Assembly: GCF_963665995.1 (NCBI RefSeq)
Contig: NZ_OY762512.1
Coordinates: 4,588,001-4,652,000, forward strand
DNA from: Pleurocapsa sp. FMAR1
Lineage (GTDB): Bacteria; Cyanobacteriota; Cyanobacteriia; Cyanobacteriales; Xenococcaceae
Length of the DNA: 64,000 bases
Direction of reading: 5' to 3'
The notes beneath the pieces are model-generated. The model was not told the DNA's origin. It did no database searches and worked only from the letters and a program-made list of their open reading frames with translations. Numbering within the stretch: the first letter of the stretch is position 1; each line of letters opens with the position of its first letter. This document shows, piece by piece, positions 1 to 7,817 of the stretch. Made by a program: the position numbers and the translations under genes.

Positions 1-328
1 CAAAGTTACCGTATTGGCTAAAATCTGTGCCACCAAAGTCAACTTGAGTATTAGTAGTGGATGTAGTGTTGCTAGAATACCCTGTAGCCGCACTATGTTC
101 CCAATACTTGCCAAAGCGATCGTATTTGGCGCGTTTATCAGCATCAGAAAGCACTTCATAAGCTTCGCTGACTTCCTTGAATTTAGCTTCGGCTACTTTG
201 TTTCCTTGATTGCGATCGGGATGATATTTTAAAGCTAGCTTACGAAACTTTTTTTTGATTTCATCTGCACTTGCTGTTTTTTGGATTCCCAAAATAGCAT
301 AGTAATCTTTAAATTCAGTGGAAGACAT
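1..328 (-). CDS. J-domain (DnaJ/CbpA-like) co-chaperone, 3' part beyond window edge
   Basis: About 109 N-terminal residues are visible and the gene runs off the left edge. Residues 7-72 form a J domain with the invariant HPD tripeptide at 36-38 (context KYHPDRNQ), the part that stimulates DnaK ATPase activity. It is followed by a Gly/Ser/Thr/Asn-rich linker. The visible linker looks like that of CbpA-type proteins, but the C-terminal domains that separate DnaJ, CbpA and other J proteins lie outside, so the subtype is open. The ATG is preceded by AGGAGA at good spacing, which fixes the start. Confidence 0.9.
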   Translation of the reverse strand, partial: MSSTEFKDYYAILGIQKTASADEIKKKFRKLALKYHPDRNQGNKVAEAKFKEVSEAYEVLSDADKRAKYDRFGKYWEHSAATGYSSNTTSTTNTQVDFGGTDFSQYGNF

Positions 329-440
329 TAATGGCTATCTCCTGATAAAACTTTCTAGTCTGAATATCCTGGGCAATATATAGAAAAATAGTAATTTCAA
401 ATGATCTTACTTTAAAAGTTTAGCTTTATAATTACACATC

Positions 441-473
441 AAAAAAAGAGTGTAGCTAATATAACTACACCCT
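441..473 (-). terminator. Intrinsic terminator downstream of glgC
   Basis: Read on the minus strand, a stem GGGTGTAG / CTACACTC with a loop of about nine bases is followed directly by a run of seven T. It lies about 95 bases after the glgC stop and before the J-domain gene start, so it probably separates the two minus-strand genes. Confidence 0.65.
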
Positions 474-567
474 CGCCAATATTTTAAAATTTTGCTAGCA
501 GACTAATTACAGCAATTGTTGATTTCAAAACTAACTTTTCAAAAGTTGATGACTGCATTTTAAGTTC

Positions 568-1857
568 TTAGATAACCGTGTTATCTGCGATCGTTGCATT
601 TTTGAGAATGACAACAATACCGCTACGAATATAAAAGCCTTCATCTTCTTTTTGAGATTCTTCAACCCGATCTTTGTTGATAATCTGCACATTACGACCA
701 ATACGTGCGTTCTTATCGACGATCGCATGACGCACCGTTGTTCCTTCGCCAATTCCTACAGGAACTCCTCCGCTTTGCAAACCAGAATTTCTTTCTGCAA
801 AAGGCTCATAAAAATCAGCCCCCATAATCAGAGTATCTTCAATGGTGCAATTGCCCTCAATCCTAGTTCTCACACCAATTACAGAATGGTTAACATGACA
901 GTTTTTAAGGATACATCCTTCGCCAATCATGGATTCGCTAATTTGACAATCAAGGAGCTTAGTTGGTGGCAAATAGCGAGAACGGGTGTAGATAGGATAT
1001 TTCTCATCATAAAAGCTAAAATCAGGATGAGGCTGCTTGGTAAGAGCCAAATTAGCTTCGTAAAAAGATTCAATTGTTCCAATATCTTCCCAATATCCCT
1101 TAAATAAGTAAGCCTGAAGATTGTGGTCTTTAGCTGCACCAGGAATAATTTCGTTACCAAAGTCAGTTTGGTCTAAGTTACTTTCTAATAAATCGATTAA
1201 AACGTCTTTTTTGAAGACATAAATCCCCATAGAAGCAATATAAGGACTTTGTTTAGCTTTTTCAGATGTCAGACCTAATACGGTTGTATCTACCTGCATT
1301 TTTTTGAGGTCTTCCCCTTTGGGTTTCTCGGCAAAATCGATAATCCTACCCTGATCATCGATTTTCATCAAACCAAAACTAGAAGCTCTGCGATCGTCTA
1401 TTGGCACTACGGATAAGGTAATATCCGCTTTGGTTTGCCGATGATGCTGGATAAAATGGCTGTAGTCCATACGATAGAGATGATCGCCTGAAAGAATGAT
1501 TATTTCGTCAACATCCCAAGCCTTGATCGAATCAATATATTGACGAACAGCATCAGCAGTACCTTGAAACCAACCAGAATTGTCTTTGGTTTGTTGTGCT
1601 GATAATACCTCTACAAAGCCTTCTCTAAACCCAGAAACATTATAACTGCGGTTTAAATGTCGATTAAGAGAAGCTGAATTAAATTGAGTCAGAACATAAA
1701 TTTTGAGAATCTCTGAATTTATACAGTTACTGACGGGAATGTCGATTAAACGATATTTACTGGCTAGAGGTACTGCTGGTTTTGCCCTTAACTTGGTCAG
1801 GGGATATAAACGAGTACCTGCACCGCCTCCAAGAATAATACCTAATACTCTTTTCAC
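568..1857 (-). CDS. glgC: Glucose-1-phosphate adenylyltransferase (ADP-glucose pyrophosphorylase)
   Basis: This is the committed enzyme of glycogen synthesis: glucose-1-phosphate plus ATP gives ADP-glucose and pyrophosphate. The 429 residues match the usual cyanobacterial length. The N-terminal nucleotidyltransferase motif [12 protein letters not shown] (about residues 10-21) is followed by AKPAVP and [10 protein letters not shown]. The C-terminal third is a left-handed beta-helix ending in a conserved [13 protein letters not shown]-type tail. In cyanobacterial and plant enzymes this region carries allosteric control by 3-phosphoglycerate and phosphate. The start is GTG with a weak AAGAAG ahead of it, and it gives the family's normal [13 protein letters not shown] beginning. 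A terminator-like hairpin follows the gene, so it appears monocistronic. Confidence 0.97.
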   Translation of the reverse strand: MKRVLGIILGGGAGTRLYPLTKLRAKPAVPLASKYRLIDIPVSNCINSEILKIYVLTQFNSASLNRHLNRSYNVSGFREGFVEVLSAQQTKDNSGWFQGTADAVRQYIDSIKAWDVDEIIILSGDHLYRMDYSHFIQHHRQTKADITLSVVPIDDRRASSFGLMKIDDQGRIIDFAEKPKGEDLKKMQVDTTVLGLTSEKAKQSPYIASMGIYVFKKDVLIDLLESNLDQTDFGNEIIPGAAKDHNLQAYLFKGYWEDIGTIESFYEANLALTKQPHPDFSFYDEKYPIYTRSRYLPPTKLLDCQISESMIGEGCILKNCHVNHSVIGVRTRIEGNCTIEDTLIMGADFYEPFAERNSGLQSGGVPVGIGEGTTVRHAIVDKNARIGRNVQIINKDRVEESQKEDEGFYIRSGIVVILKNATIADNTVI

Positions 1858-2093
1858 TTCTTATAACCTCTTGACTGCCTGTGCCTATCCAAATAAAGTT
1901 TATCCGAATGGGGGACAAATTCGGCAAAATGAAGTGGAAAACGATCTGTTTTGCTAAAGTAATAAGTGAATGTAATATAAGCGATGCCGACAGTTAACTA
2001 CGTGACTTCAAGGCTAGGGTCGCTAATCCCCTGCCTTTGCAGCTAGAATTGTCAACTTATATTTTTATTTTTAAAAATATTTATTTACGAATA

Positions 2094-2543
2094 ATGTCAA
2101 TGTCATCAGCAGAAACATCATTACCTCCCAAGCTAGAGAAAATAGTTGAACGCTTTAAACGTCGCTCAAACCCCAAACAAAAATATGAGCAATTGCTTTG
2201 GTATGCTAAAAAGCTGCCAGCAATGCCTGAGGCAGCCAAAACAGATAACAATAAGGTCAAAGGGTGTGTATCACAGGTATATATCACTGCCAGCCTGGAA
2301 AATGGCAGGGTGTGTTATCAGGGTGATTCTGATGCTCAACTGGTTAAAGGTTTGGTAGCTTTCTTAATTGAAGGGCTAAATGATTTACCCCCCGAAGAGA
2401 TTATGCAGGTAGAACCTGATTTTATTGAAGATACAGGGTTAAAGGTCAGTCTTACCCCTTCTCGCGCTAATGGTTTCTTTAACATTTTTCAAATGATGAA
2501 GAAAAAAGCTCTTGGTTTTAGTTTAGGCACCCTCGAACATTAA
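2094..2543 (+). CDS. sufE: SufE-like cysteine desulfurase acceptor
   Basis: SufE proteins take persulfide sulfur from a cysteine desulfurase and pass it to the Suf machinery for iron-sulfur cluster assembly. The protein has 149 residues from the chosen start, and the acceptor cysteine sits in KGCVSQVY at residue 58, equivalent to Cys51 of E. coli SufE. The open frame extends upstream to 2037, but the extra residues are hydrophobic and not family-like. Two ATGs at 2094 and 2100 both give a normal N terminus, and neither has a clear Shine-Dalgarno sequence. No sufBCDS genes are nearby. Confidence 0.9.
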   Translation: MSMSSAETSLPPKLEKIVERFKRRSNPKQKYEQLLWYAKKLPAMPEAAKTDNNKVKGCVSQVYITASLENGRVCYQGDSDAQLVKGLVAFLIEGLNDLPPEEIMQVEPDFIEDTGLKVSLTPSRANGFFNIFQMMKKKALGFSLGTLEH

Positions 2544-2578
2544 ATTAAACAGTAGCTAAGAATATTCAGGGTGGCTAA

Positions 2579-3112
2579 CTACTGAGTTAACTTTCTTGTC
2601 TCTTCTTTAGCTTCTCTTTCAGAAATTACACGAGTACAGCACCAGTCTGTAGGCAAAGCAGATGGCCATCCTTTGCGAATAGCTTCTGGGCAAATAGTCA
2701 TCACCGTTAACTGACAATCAATAAGTTGAAATCCTTCTTTCTTACACTGCTTTAAACTGTGTTTTAAAATCGTATCGTCTCTAAATTCAATAGTGTTATT
2801 ACATTGGATGCAGACAACGTGATGGTGATGATGAGGATAAGGTTGATTCAGTTCATAATGTTTGTGTCCTTCTGCTAGTTCTAATTCTCGCAGAATACCC
2901 ATGCGCGCCATTAGCTTTACGCTGCGATAAATTGTAGATAAGCTAATAGACTCACTTCGCTGTTCTAGAAGAGCGTGTAACTCTTCTGCGCTCAAGTGAT
3001 CGCCTTTAGGAAGATTTTGAAACAGATGGAGAATTTTTTCCCTTTGTGGAGTCATGCGCCAGCCTTTAGAGTTGAGTTCTGCTTTTAGGGAATCTGCCGT
3101 GTAGTAAGCCAT
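2579..3112 (-). CDS. Fur-family metalloregulator, PerR-like
   Basis: The 177 residues carry an N-terminal winged helix (about residues 10-85, with SLSTIYRSVKLMARMGIL) and a metal-binding dimerisation domain starting with the histidine run PHHHHHVVC and a CIQC pair. The second CxxC of the FurA type is replaced by an ICPEAIRKGWP segment followed by WCC. From memory that arrangement belongs to the cyanobacterial PerR (slr1738-type) branch and not FurA. A PerR role would be peroxide-responsive repression with Fe or Mn as cofactor. FurA cannot be excluded without alignment. No peroxiredoxin gene is adjacent. Confidence 0.85.
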   Translation of the reverse strand: MAYYTADSLKAELNSKGWRMTPQREKILHLFQNLPKGDHLSAEELHALLEQRSESISLSTIYRSVKLMARMGILRELELAEGHKHYELNQPYPHHHHHVVCIQCNNTIEFRDDTILKHSLKQCKKEGFQLIDCQLTVMTICPEAIRKGWPSALPTDWCCTRVISEREAKEETRKLTQ

Positions 3113-3138
3113 ACCAATCTTTTATCATTTATTTGTTG

Positions 3139-3160
3139 CTTATTGACAATGATAATGTTC
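3139..3160. promoter_or_regulatory. Candidate Fur/PerR operator upstream of the regulator gene
   Basis: The stretch CTTATTGACAATGATAATG, 27-45 bases upstream of the regulator start, contains TTAT / ATAA arms and a TGATAATG half-site resembling Fur and PerR boxes. Autoregulation is common in this family. The symmetry is imperfect, so this is only a candidate. Confidence 0.3.
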
Positions 3161-3280
3161 TCACGCAAGCTTTGCAATAAAGTTTAGTTACAGTGATTTT
3201 CCTGAGAAAAGTTAGCAATTCAACCAAAATAAAAACGATTATTAGTATTTACCTCAGTCTTTGGCATTTGATCATCAACG

Positions 3281-4588
3281 CTAAAGACTTGATTGATTGT
3301 TCCATTCCTCAGCAGCATCTTTAACTGCTTGTTCTACAGTTTTGTCTTCGAGCATTGCTGCTTGAAGGTTTTCGTAAATTGTTTTTTGTAATATTTGAAT
3401 ATTTTTTCTCACGGGAATCAGCACTTCTGCATTTTTAAGTTGGGCTGCACTGACCTTTTTTGCCTGTTCTATTAAGGTGGTCTTTTGCTGTTCGATGTCA
3501 TTTATATATTGATCAACGCCCTCAACTGTAGAGGGAAGAGTATTAGATGCCTGAGCAAAAGCTAACTGATTTTTGGTATTAGTTACAAACAAAGCATATT
3601 TAAGTGCCTGAGCAGATTTTTCGCTGTCGCGAGGAATGACCAAATTCATAATCGCAACACTTTTTTTGCCAGTTTTACCAGTAATTTGAGAGGTAGCTTG
3701 AGAAACTTCAGCAATACTAGGTGCATTATTAGTAATGCTTTCAATAAATTCGGCACCAGAAGATAATAAGGCTATTTCTCCCGCTTGATATAGCTCAATT
3801 CCGTAACGATGACCTTGAGTTAGTACTTCTGGAGGTAATAATTTTTGTTGATATAAATCTACCCAGTACTGAAAAGCAGCTTCCCCTGTGGGTGTATCAA
3901 AGGCTGCTTTGCCTGATTCATCAACCAACTCTACACCCATCTTGACAAAAGACTCTAATACGTCCCCTGAATCATTGGGTACAAAGCTGATAAAAAAAGC
4001 ATATTTGCCCGTTTTTTCTTTGATAGTTTTGGCTGCTTCAGCTAGCTCTTGATATGTTTGAGGCGGATTTTTAATCTTGGCTGCTGTCAAAAGTTGTTGA
4101 TTGTAGATGGTAATTGTAGTTGTCAGATACCAAGGAATTCCAAAAGCCAGATCTTTACAGTTGTCTTGTTGGCAGACTTCAATTGTGCTTGCCTGCCAAA
4201 TTTTTGGTAAATAGGCTGCTTTAGCTTCAGGGGTAACTACTTCATTCAAATCTAACCAAGCGTTGCGAGTTGCTAATTGTGAAGCAAATTTAGGATTTAA
4301 ATTGACTAAATCTGGTGCTGTTTTAGCAGAAATAGATGTCAGAATTTTACTTTCCATAGCAGACCAAGGAATATCTACCCAATCTATCTCTACTGGATTG
4401 TTTTGAGCTTCAAAAGTGGTATTTAAATCTTCAAAGTATTGGGTAAAGTTTGGTTTAAGCTGCATTGTCCAAAATTCAAGCTGGGAAGAATCATTATTTG
4501 CACTAGGATTACATCCCCATAGCCAGCTTATAATCACTCCTGTTAATAACCATAGGCAAAATCTGGTAATAAAAGTAGCTTTTTTCAT
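3281..4588 (-). CDS. Extracellular solute-binding lipoprotein of a sugar-type ABC transporter
   Basis: The 435-residue protein begins with a lipoprotein signal (hydrophobic residues 5-25, lipobox LWGC with Cys26). The mature part fits family 1 solute-binding proteins (MalE/UgpB type): LEFWTMQLKP near the N terminus, an FGIPWY segment and alternating alpha/beta character. The usual substrates are sugars or glycerol-phosphate. No permease or ATPase gene is next to it, so it either partners with components elsewhere or is an orphan receptor. The substrate cannot be read from the sequence. Confidence 0.85.
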   Translation of the reverse strand: MKKATFITRFCLWLLTGVIISWLWGCNPSANNDSSQLEFWTMQLKPNFTQYFEDLNTTFEAQNNPVEIDWVDIPWSAMESKILTSISAKTAPDLVNLNPKFASQLATRNAWLDLNEVVTPEAKAAYLPKIWQASTIEVCQQDNCKDLAFGIPWYLTTTITIYNQQLLTAAKIKNPPQTYQELAEAAKTIKEKTGKYAFFISFVPNDSGDVLESFVKMGVELVDESGKAAFDTPTGEAAFQYWVDLYQQKLLPPEVLTQGHRYGIELYQAGEIALLSSGAEFIESITNNAPSIAEVSQATSQITGKTGKKSVAIMNLVIPRDSEKSAQALKYALFVTNTKNQLAFAQASNTLPSTVEGVDQYINDIEQQKTTLIEQAKKVSAAQLKNAEVLIPVRKNIQILQKTIYENLQAAMLEDKTVEQAVKDAAEEWNNQSSL

Positions 4589-4930
4589 TGTTTTGTCAAA
4601 AGTAAGGCAACAAAATAAACAATATTACTTATAAGTAAATATGGCAATGTTATGTACGTATTTATAACTATTTACTTATATATACATTCTGCTTTTTTCG
4701 GTAAAAGCACTTATCTATATATCTATTTATAGCAGCTACAATATCCAATGTGTCCAGCGTATTATAAAATCAAATCAAATATTTATTAACTGATACTTGG
4801 CTATTTGACAAGTTATTAATAAATGAAATGAAGGATAAATCTTAAAATGCTTTTGCTGGACAGCAATTAAATTATATCGTCATGTCCAAGAATGAGGTAC
4901 AAGTTTGGAAATACTACTTAGGAAAAGGGT
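4589..4930. other. Divergent intergenic region between the binding-protein gene and pilM
   Basis: These 342 AT-rich bases must hold promoters for both flanking operons. Repeated TTACTTATA / TATTTACTTATA runs occur at 4624-4681. No convincing operator, RNA gene or mobile element was recognised. A weak GGAAAAGG precedes the pilM ATG. Confidence 0.5.
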
Positions 4931-6031
4931 ATGCTGAACACTTTAACTAATATCTTTGCCAAGAATGGCGACAGTGTAGGAATTGAAATAAATACCCAAA
5001 AAATTAACATTGCTCAAATAGTCAAACAAGGACAGCAATACAAATTGATGAAAAATGTCTCAGCAGATATTCCTGAAGGAGTATTTGAAGAAGGACAAAT
5101 TGTTGATTCCTTGATTCTATCAGAACTAATTAAGGATACTCTTAAAGCCAATAAGATTAGTGCTACAAAAGTATTTACGGCAGTGCCGATGCGAGAGGCT
5201 ATTATTCGTGTTATTCCTGTTCCCGCAGAACTAGATGAAGCAGAATTAAAAGATATGGTAATGGTACATGAAGCTGGAATGTATCTGCCTTATCCGCGAG
5301 AAGAGGTAGATTTAGATTATGTCAAACTTGGCTATTTTATGGATGAAGATGGTATAGAAAAGGTTAACGTTTTATTGGTAGCAACTAAGAAAGAAGTAAC
5401 CGATCTTTATACTGAAGTTTTTGAGCAAGCACAACTAAAGTTAAGCGTTTTAGAAATTAATAGTTTTGCTTTAATTAGAACTATCAGGGAACAGCTACGA
5501 CAGTTTGGTTCAAAAGAAGCTGTGGTATTAGTAGATTTAGAGTTTGATAGTACTGAAATTGCGATCGTAGTTGAAGGAGTACCTCAGTTTTCGAGAACGG
5601 TACCTATCGGTACTTATCAAATGTATACAGCATTCTCCCAGGCTATGAGCTTACCAGCTACAGGGTCAGCAGAAATGCTCTATGACATAGATATATTAAG
5701 CAGTAGAGATTCAACGGGCGTAGATTCATCGCAAATTGAGTCGGGAAAAGCAGCGTTGATTAAGATTTTGGGGGAATTAAGTGATGAATTAAGTCGCTCA
5801 ATTAACTTTTATATTAATCAAAGTGAAGACTTAGAAATAGTTCAGTTATTATTAGCTGGTCCAGGAGCAGGTATTCGTCAATTGGATGAATTTTTTACTC
5901 AAAAACTAAATTTGCCCACCATAAAAGTCGATCCCATTGCAACTTTAGGACTCGATATAAATGAAGATATTGCGTCAGATAGTCGTCCAGGTTTAGGAAT
6001 TGTCTTGGGACTAGGAATGCGGGATCTTTAA
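4931..6031 (+). CDS. pilM: Type IV pilus assembly protein PilM
   Basis: PilM is a cytoplasmic actin-like ATPase that binds the N-terminal tail of PilN and links the inner-membrane alignment complex to the pilus motors. The 366 residues show the FtsA/PilM fold pattern: GIEINTQKINIAQI at the N terminus (phosphate-1 region), VLVDLEFDSTEIAIV in the middle, and LLAGPGAGIRQLDEFF near the C terminus. It is the first gene of pilMNOQ, with 88 bases to pilN. In cyanobacteria these genes are needed for motility and natural competence. Confidence 0.95.
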   Translation: MLNTLTNIFAKNGDSVGIEINTQKINIAQIVKQGQQYKLMKNVSADIPEGVFEEGQIVDSLILSELIKDTLKANKISATKVFTAVPMREAIIRVIPVPAELDEAELKDMVMVHEAGMYLPYPREEVDLDYVKLGYFMDEDGIEKVNVLLVATKKEVTDLYTEVFEQAQLKLSVLEINSFALIRTIREQLRQFGSKEAVVLVDLEFDSTEIAIVVEGVPQFSRTVPIGTYQMYTAFSQAMSLPATGSAEMLYDIDILSSRDSTGVDSSQIESGKAALIKILGELSDELSRSINFYINQSEDLEIVQLLLAGPGAGIRQLDEFFTQKLNLPTIKVDPIATLGLDINEDIASDSRPGLGIVLGLGMRDL

Positions 6032-6119
6032 GTTTGCTTGAATATTGTTTATTTGGTGTTTATTGAGTTAAATAACGATTGTTTAATCTATTAATTATTA
6101 TTGAAATTAGCGCGACTTT

Positions 6120-6950
6120 ATGTATAACTTAGATATTAATTTTCTTAGAGATAGAGAGGGAGAACAATCTACTGACATGAGCAGTAGTATTGCTCAAAAA
6201 AGAGAACCCGCCATTGAAGACAAAGTCCCCATTGTGGTGGGAATAGCCTTGGCACTGATAGCACCAGCAATTACCTTTGGCTATTTACAAAGTGTTAAGG
6301 CTAAAACCGCTACCGTAGAAGAGGAAGTCACACAAATTGAAAGCGAAATTGCCGATTTGGGCAACCAAAACAAAAAGATTGAGGCAGCAAACGCTGAAAT
6401 TCAGCAGACACAGCAAGAAACTGCTGCTTTGGTAGGTGTATTTGAGAAAATCAAGCCCTGGGCAGCGATTATGCAGGAAATTAGCGATCGCACTCCCCCA
6501 GGAGTTCAGGTAGATTCAATTCAGCAAACTAGTTCCGCTCCAGCAACTCCACCTGCGCCTCCACCAACTGAAGCCAAAGAAGGGGAAGCAGAAGCAACTC
6601 CACCACCTGTACCTAGTCCATCCATCGGGGTTAATTTAGCAGGGGTGGCACGTTCTTATGATGATGTGAATGACTTTGTTTTATTCTTACAGAGATCGCC
6701 ATTTTTTGATAGCAAACAGGTTAAATTAAATGGTGCTAGCACCAGTGATTTTCCAGTCGAAGTAGAAAACACTGAAGATTTGCCAGAAAACGCTTCTTTG
6801 GAAATTCCCAAAGGAGTTAAATACGCAATTTCGGCACAGCTAAATAATGCTCCTTCCTCGCAATTAATTCAGGAAATAGCCAAAAAAGGTTCGATTGGGT
6901 TAGCAACCAGACTAAAAACATTAGAACGTAAAGGAGCGGTATTGAAATGA
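6120..6950 (+). CDS. pilN: Type IV pilus assembly protein PilN
   Basis: This is an inner-membrane protein of the pilus alignment complex. The conserved N-terminal tail MYNLDINFLRDRE is the PilM-binding motif. It is followed by one membrane segment (about residues 36-58), a coiled coil (about 60-95), and a periplasmic ferredoxin-like domain. A low-complexity Pro/Ala/Glu linker at about 135-167 interrupts the periplasmic domain, making this PilN (276 residues) longer than proteobacterial ones. The last four bases (ATGA) overlap the pilO start, indicating translational coupling. Confidence 0.92.
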   Translation: MYNLDINFLRDREGEQSTDMSSSIAQKREPAIEDKVPIVVGIALALIAPAITFGYLQSVKAKTATVEEEVTQIESEIADLGNQNKKIEAANAEIQQTQQETAALVGVFEKIKPWAAIMQEISDRTPPGVQVDSIQQTSSAPATPPAPPPTEAKEGEAEATPPPVPSPSIGVNLAGVARSYDDVNDFVLFLQRSPFFDSKQVKLNGASTSDFPVEVENTEDLPENASLEIPKGVKYAISAQLNNAPSSQLIQEIAKKGSIGLATRLKTLERKGAVLK

Positions 6951-7768
6951 CCTTTGCTGATGATTTCGCCACGGAAAAAGGGTTAGCCGAAGATTATCCC
7001 GTTGCCTTTGGGATTACCTTTACGCCTATGGTTACGGGAATTGCGATCGCCGTTGCAGGGATTGCTTTAGCTGCTTATGGCTATATTAATTTTGTCAATC
7101 CTGCTCAAGCAAAGTACAAAGAGGCATTAACCAAAAAAGTTGAGCTTCAAGGACAGTTAGAGAAAATCCAGACAGGGGATCTGCAATTAAAACTGATTGA
7201 ATTAGAAGCAGACTTAGCTGACCAGAAAGTATTGAAAGCTCGTGTTCTAACGATGTTTACTAGCGAGGATGATCTCGAAACACTGCTAATTGACTTAAAT
7301 AATTTTGTTGCTTCCAATCAAGGGACTTTAATTGATTACCAGCCTGAAGGGGATATTAGTACGATTGAGGATGCTTCTTTGGGTGCTGAAGTACAGGGAA
7401 AACTGAAGCGGAAAACCATTTCTCTGAGTATTAAGGGAACTTTCACTGAAACTAAACAAATTTTGCAGGATCTAGAACGATTGCAACCTTTATTAATGGT
7501 ACAAACCATTAGCTCAACCGTAGAGGATAAACCCACAGCAATTTTGACTAGTAATAGAAGCGAGATTGTTCCTAAAGACCAAGCAGAGTTAAAAACTCAA
7601 ATCAAGCTAGACGCTATATTGCCTCCGAGTCAACAAGAGCTAGAACAAGCTCAAAAAACCGACGAGGAAGCAGAGCTTACTGAGAGAGAAAAACGCCAAA
7701 TCAGACGGGAAAGTAGAAAAAACAAAGATAGTGATAGTCAGTCACAACCTGATGCTACTAAAAAATAA
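6947..7768 (+). CDS. pilO: Type IV pilus assembly protein PilO
   Basis: PilO pairs with PilN in the periplasm to align the secretin with the inner-membrane motor. The 273 residues contain one membrane helix (about 28-48), a coiled coil (about 55-90), and a periplasmic ferredoxin-like domain with the typical LLIDLNNFVASNQGTLIDYQP stretch in its middle. The C-terminal 45 residues are highly charged (Glu/Lys/Arg/Asp) and look disordered. The start overlaps pilN by four bases. The 3' end reaches within 50 bases of the chosen pilQ start. Confidence 0.92.
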   Translation: MTFADDFATEKGLAEDYPVAFGITFTPMVTGIAIAVAGIALAAYGYINFVNPAQAKYKEALTKKVELQGQLEKIQTGDLQLKLIELEADLADQKVLKARVLTMFTSEDDLETLLIDLNNFVASNQGTLIDYQPEGDISTIEDASLGAEVQGKLKRKTISLSIKGTFTETKQILQDLERLQPLLMVQTISSTVEDKPTAILTSNRSEIVPKDQAELKTQIKLDAILPPSQQELEQAQKTDEEAELTEREKRQIRRESRKNKDSDSQSQPDATKK

Positions 7769-7817
7769 TAGTTCTACAAAAAATATATTTACTAATTATA
7801 GGTTGAGGATTAAAAGA

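Noticed and set aside
2579-3112. Assignment of the Fur-family regulator as FurA/Fur
   Set aside because: The second CxxC typical of FurA is absent and the C terminus matches my memory of cyanobacterial PerR better; kept as PerR-like with reservation.
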